Of a stretch of DNA of 64,000 nucleotides, positions 63,211 to 64,000 are shown one piece after another. The DNA comes from an uncultured Eubacteriales bacterium. GTDB taxonomy: Bacteria; Bacillota; Clostridia; Peptostreptococcales; Anaerovoracaceae. The stretch spans positions 1 through 64,000 of the forward strand of contig CADAEH010000009.1 in NCBI GenBank assembly GCA_902786855.1, read 5' to 3'. Under the pieces are notes generated by a model. It searched no databases. It worked only from the letters and a program-made list of their open reading frames with translations, and had not been told where the DNA came from. A program made the position numbers and the translations under genes. The first letter of the stretch is position 1; every line of letters starts with the position of its first letter.

Positions 63211-64000
63211 TCAGATTCTGCTTTTTACATAGTCCGAGAAAGCTTCTGCAGCAGGCGAAAGAGATATGCTGCGAAGATTGATCATGTAGAATGAGCGGTC
63301 TTCATTGTAATCTTCGATCTCGACTATCTTGAATTGTCCGCCGGCGGACTGAGCAACTCTTTCTGAAATGATCGCTACGCCAAGTCCGGCTTCAACGGCA
63401 CGGATGATAGAATCCATGTCATTGAAAAGTGCAGCGACATCAAAAACCTCTTTGTCATATCCGCGAGCAACGGCAGCCGCTTCAAATGACTTGCGTGTTG
63501 CTGAACCTGTCTCGCGCCATATGAAAGGATAAGTGACAGCTTCCGACATCGATATTTTGTCAGGTATATCAAAAGAAAGCGGAGCTATCATAACCACCTT
63601 GTCTGTGGCAACCTTAACGATTTCGATTGCGTTGCTGACTATCTCTTCTCCTACAAAACCTATCTCTCCGCGGCGTTCGATGATGTTGTCAACGACCGTC
63701 TGCGTATCCGAAGAGGAAACATAGTACTGGATGCCACTGTGCTCGCGGCGGAATCCGGCAAGAAGCTCAGGCAGAAAAGTAACGCTTGGAATAGAAGAAG
63801 ACTGTATCTCCAGGATCCCTTTTACATTGTCACTGTCACTGTCGAGTGCATCGATCGCCTGCGCCCTTGCATTTATCATCTCTACAGCATACTTGTAAAA
63901 CTTTGCACCCTGAGGGGTCATCTCGACTATACGGCTCTTACGGTCAAGAAGCTTGACACCGAGCTCCTTCTCGAGATTTCGGATGTGTGTACTTATGGTA
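63211..64000 (-). CDS. LysR-family regulator, selenium-metabolism type, partial
   Basis: The frame is open to the window edge, so the N-terminus is missing. The visible part starts with the end of the LysR helix-turn-helix (STHIRNLEKELGVKLLDRKS) and is followed by a complete effector-binding domain (about 250 residues). NCBI recognises a selenium-metabolism-associated LysR group next to selD and selA genes, and this gene converges on selD in that way. The specific subfamily is inferred from context. Confidence 0.85.
   Translation of the reverse strand, partial: TISTHIRNLEKELGVKLLDRKSRIVEMTPQGAKFYKYAVEMINARAQAIDALDSDSDNVKGILEIQSSSIPSVTFLPELLAGFRREHSGIQYYVSSSDTQTVVDNIIERRGEIGFVGEEIVSNAIEIVKVATDKVVMIAPLSFDIPDKISMSEAVTYPFIWRETGSATRKSFEAAAVARGYDKEVFDVAALFNDMDSIIRAVEAGLGVAIISERVAQSAGGQFKIVEIEDYNEDRSFYMINLRSISLSPAAEAFSDYVKSRI

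Noticed and set aside
1-64000. CRISPR arrays, rRNA genes, transposons
   Set aside because: No regularly spaced repeats, rRNA-like stretches, transposase frames or terminal inverted repeats were seen on either strand.

Overview
The window reads as chromosomal DNA of an anaerobic, moderately low-GC Firmicute of the class Clostridia. The evidence is a [FeFe]-hydrogenase-type iron-sulfur protein, butyrate kinase, a selenocysteine-containing SelD with its regulator, AGGAGG-type ribosome binding sites, many TTG/GTG/ATG starts with strong Shine-Dalgarno sequences, and short U-tailed terminators after most operons. I cannot name a family or genus. I see no rRNA, complete tRNA, transposase, integrase or CRISPR array.

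Layout. Positions 279-9231 form an island-like block bounded by two 101-bp direct repeats. Each repeat carries GGATACACT repeats and ends in a tRNA-3'-end-like sequence (…TCTCCGCCA). Inside are a PucR-type regulator, an NCS1 permease, a DUF917/hydantoinase pair, an M20 peptidase, and an XRE/nucleotidyltransferase pair that resembles a toxin-antitoxin or abortive-infection module. Next come a small membrane-protein group and NAD kinase (9.3-11.7 kb). A LysR-controlled operon follows (12.7-16.4 kb): a small Cys-containing protein, an alpha/beta hydrolase, a flavodoxin-like protein, two cyclophilin-like exported proteins and an acetyltransferase.

Positions 16.6-31.8 kb hold the most striking accessory region, a redox/hydrolase/transport cluster. 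It contains an SMP-30 lactonase-like protein, two SDRs, a 66-aa zinc ribbon, three MFS carriers, three iron-type alcohol dehydrogenases, an HSL-type esterase, an Old-Yellow-Enzyme/FadH-type flavo-iron-sulfur reductase and a LysR regulator. Five putative promoters in this cluster share a TTAGAC -35 hexamer, and two share a near-identical 21-bp upstream element. This looks like one substrate-specific catabolic regulon of unknown substrate.

Positions 32-41 kb carry a tyrosine phosphatase, a decayed junction of two pseudogenes (LysR and B3/B4), an SDF symporter with an extra N-terminal domain, a membrane GDPD, the hydrogenase-type protein and cardiolipin synthase. At 41.3-42.6 kb cysK is preceded by a strong promoter with an overlapping inverted repeat, a leader peptide with five Cys codons in six, and mutually exclusive antiterminator and terminator stems. 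This is a candidate cysteine attenuator. An Rrf2/IscR-like regulator lies just beyond.

The rest (43-64 kb) is mostly housekeeping or transport: a DUF5662-like protein, a HAD-SGNH fusion, a nitroreductase, YitT, a GntR-ABC operon with its operator, NhaC, PutP, two exported proteins, DUF1015 divergent from an aminotransferase, butyrate kinase, UraA, selD with an in-frame UGA and SECIS-like hairpin, and a LysR regulator cut by the window end.
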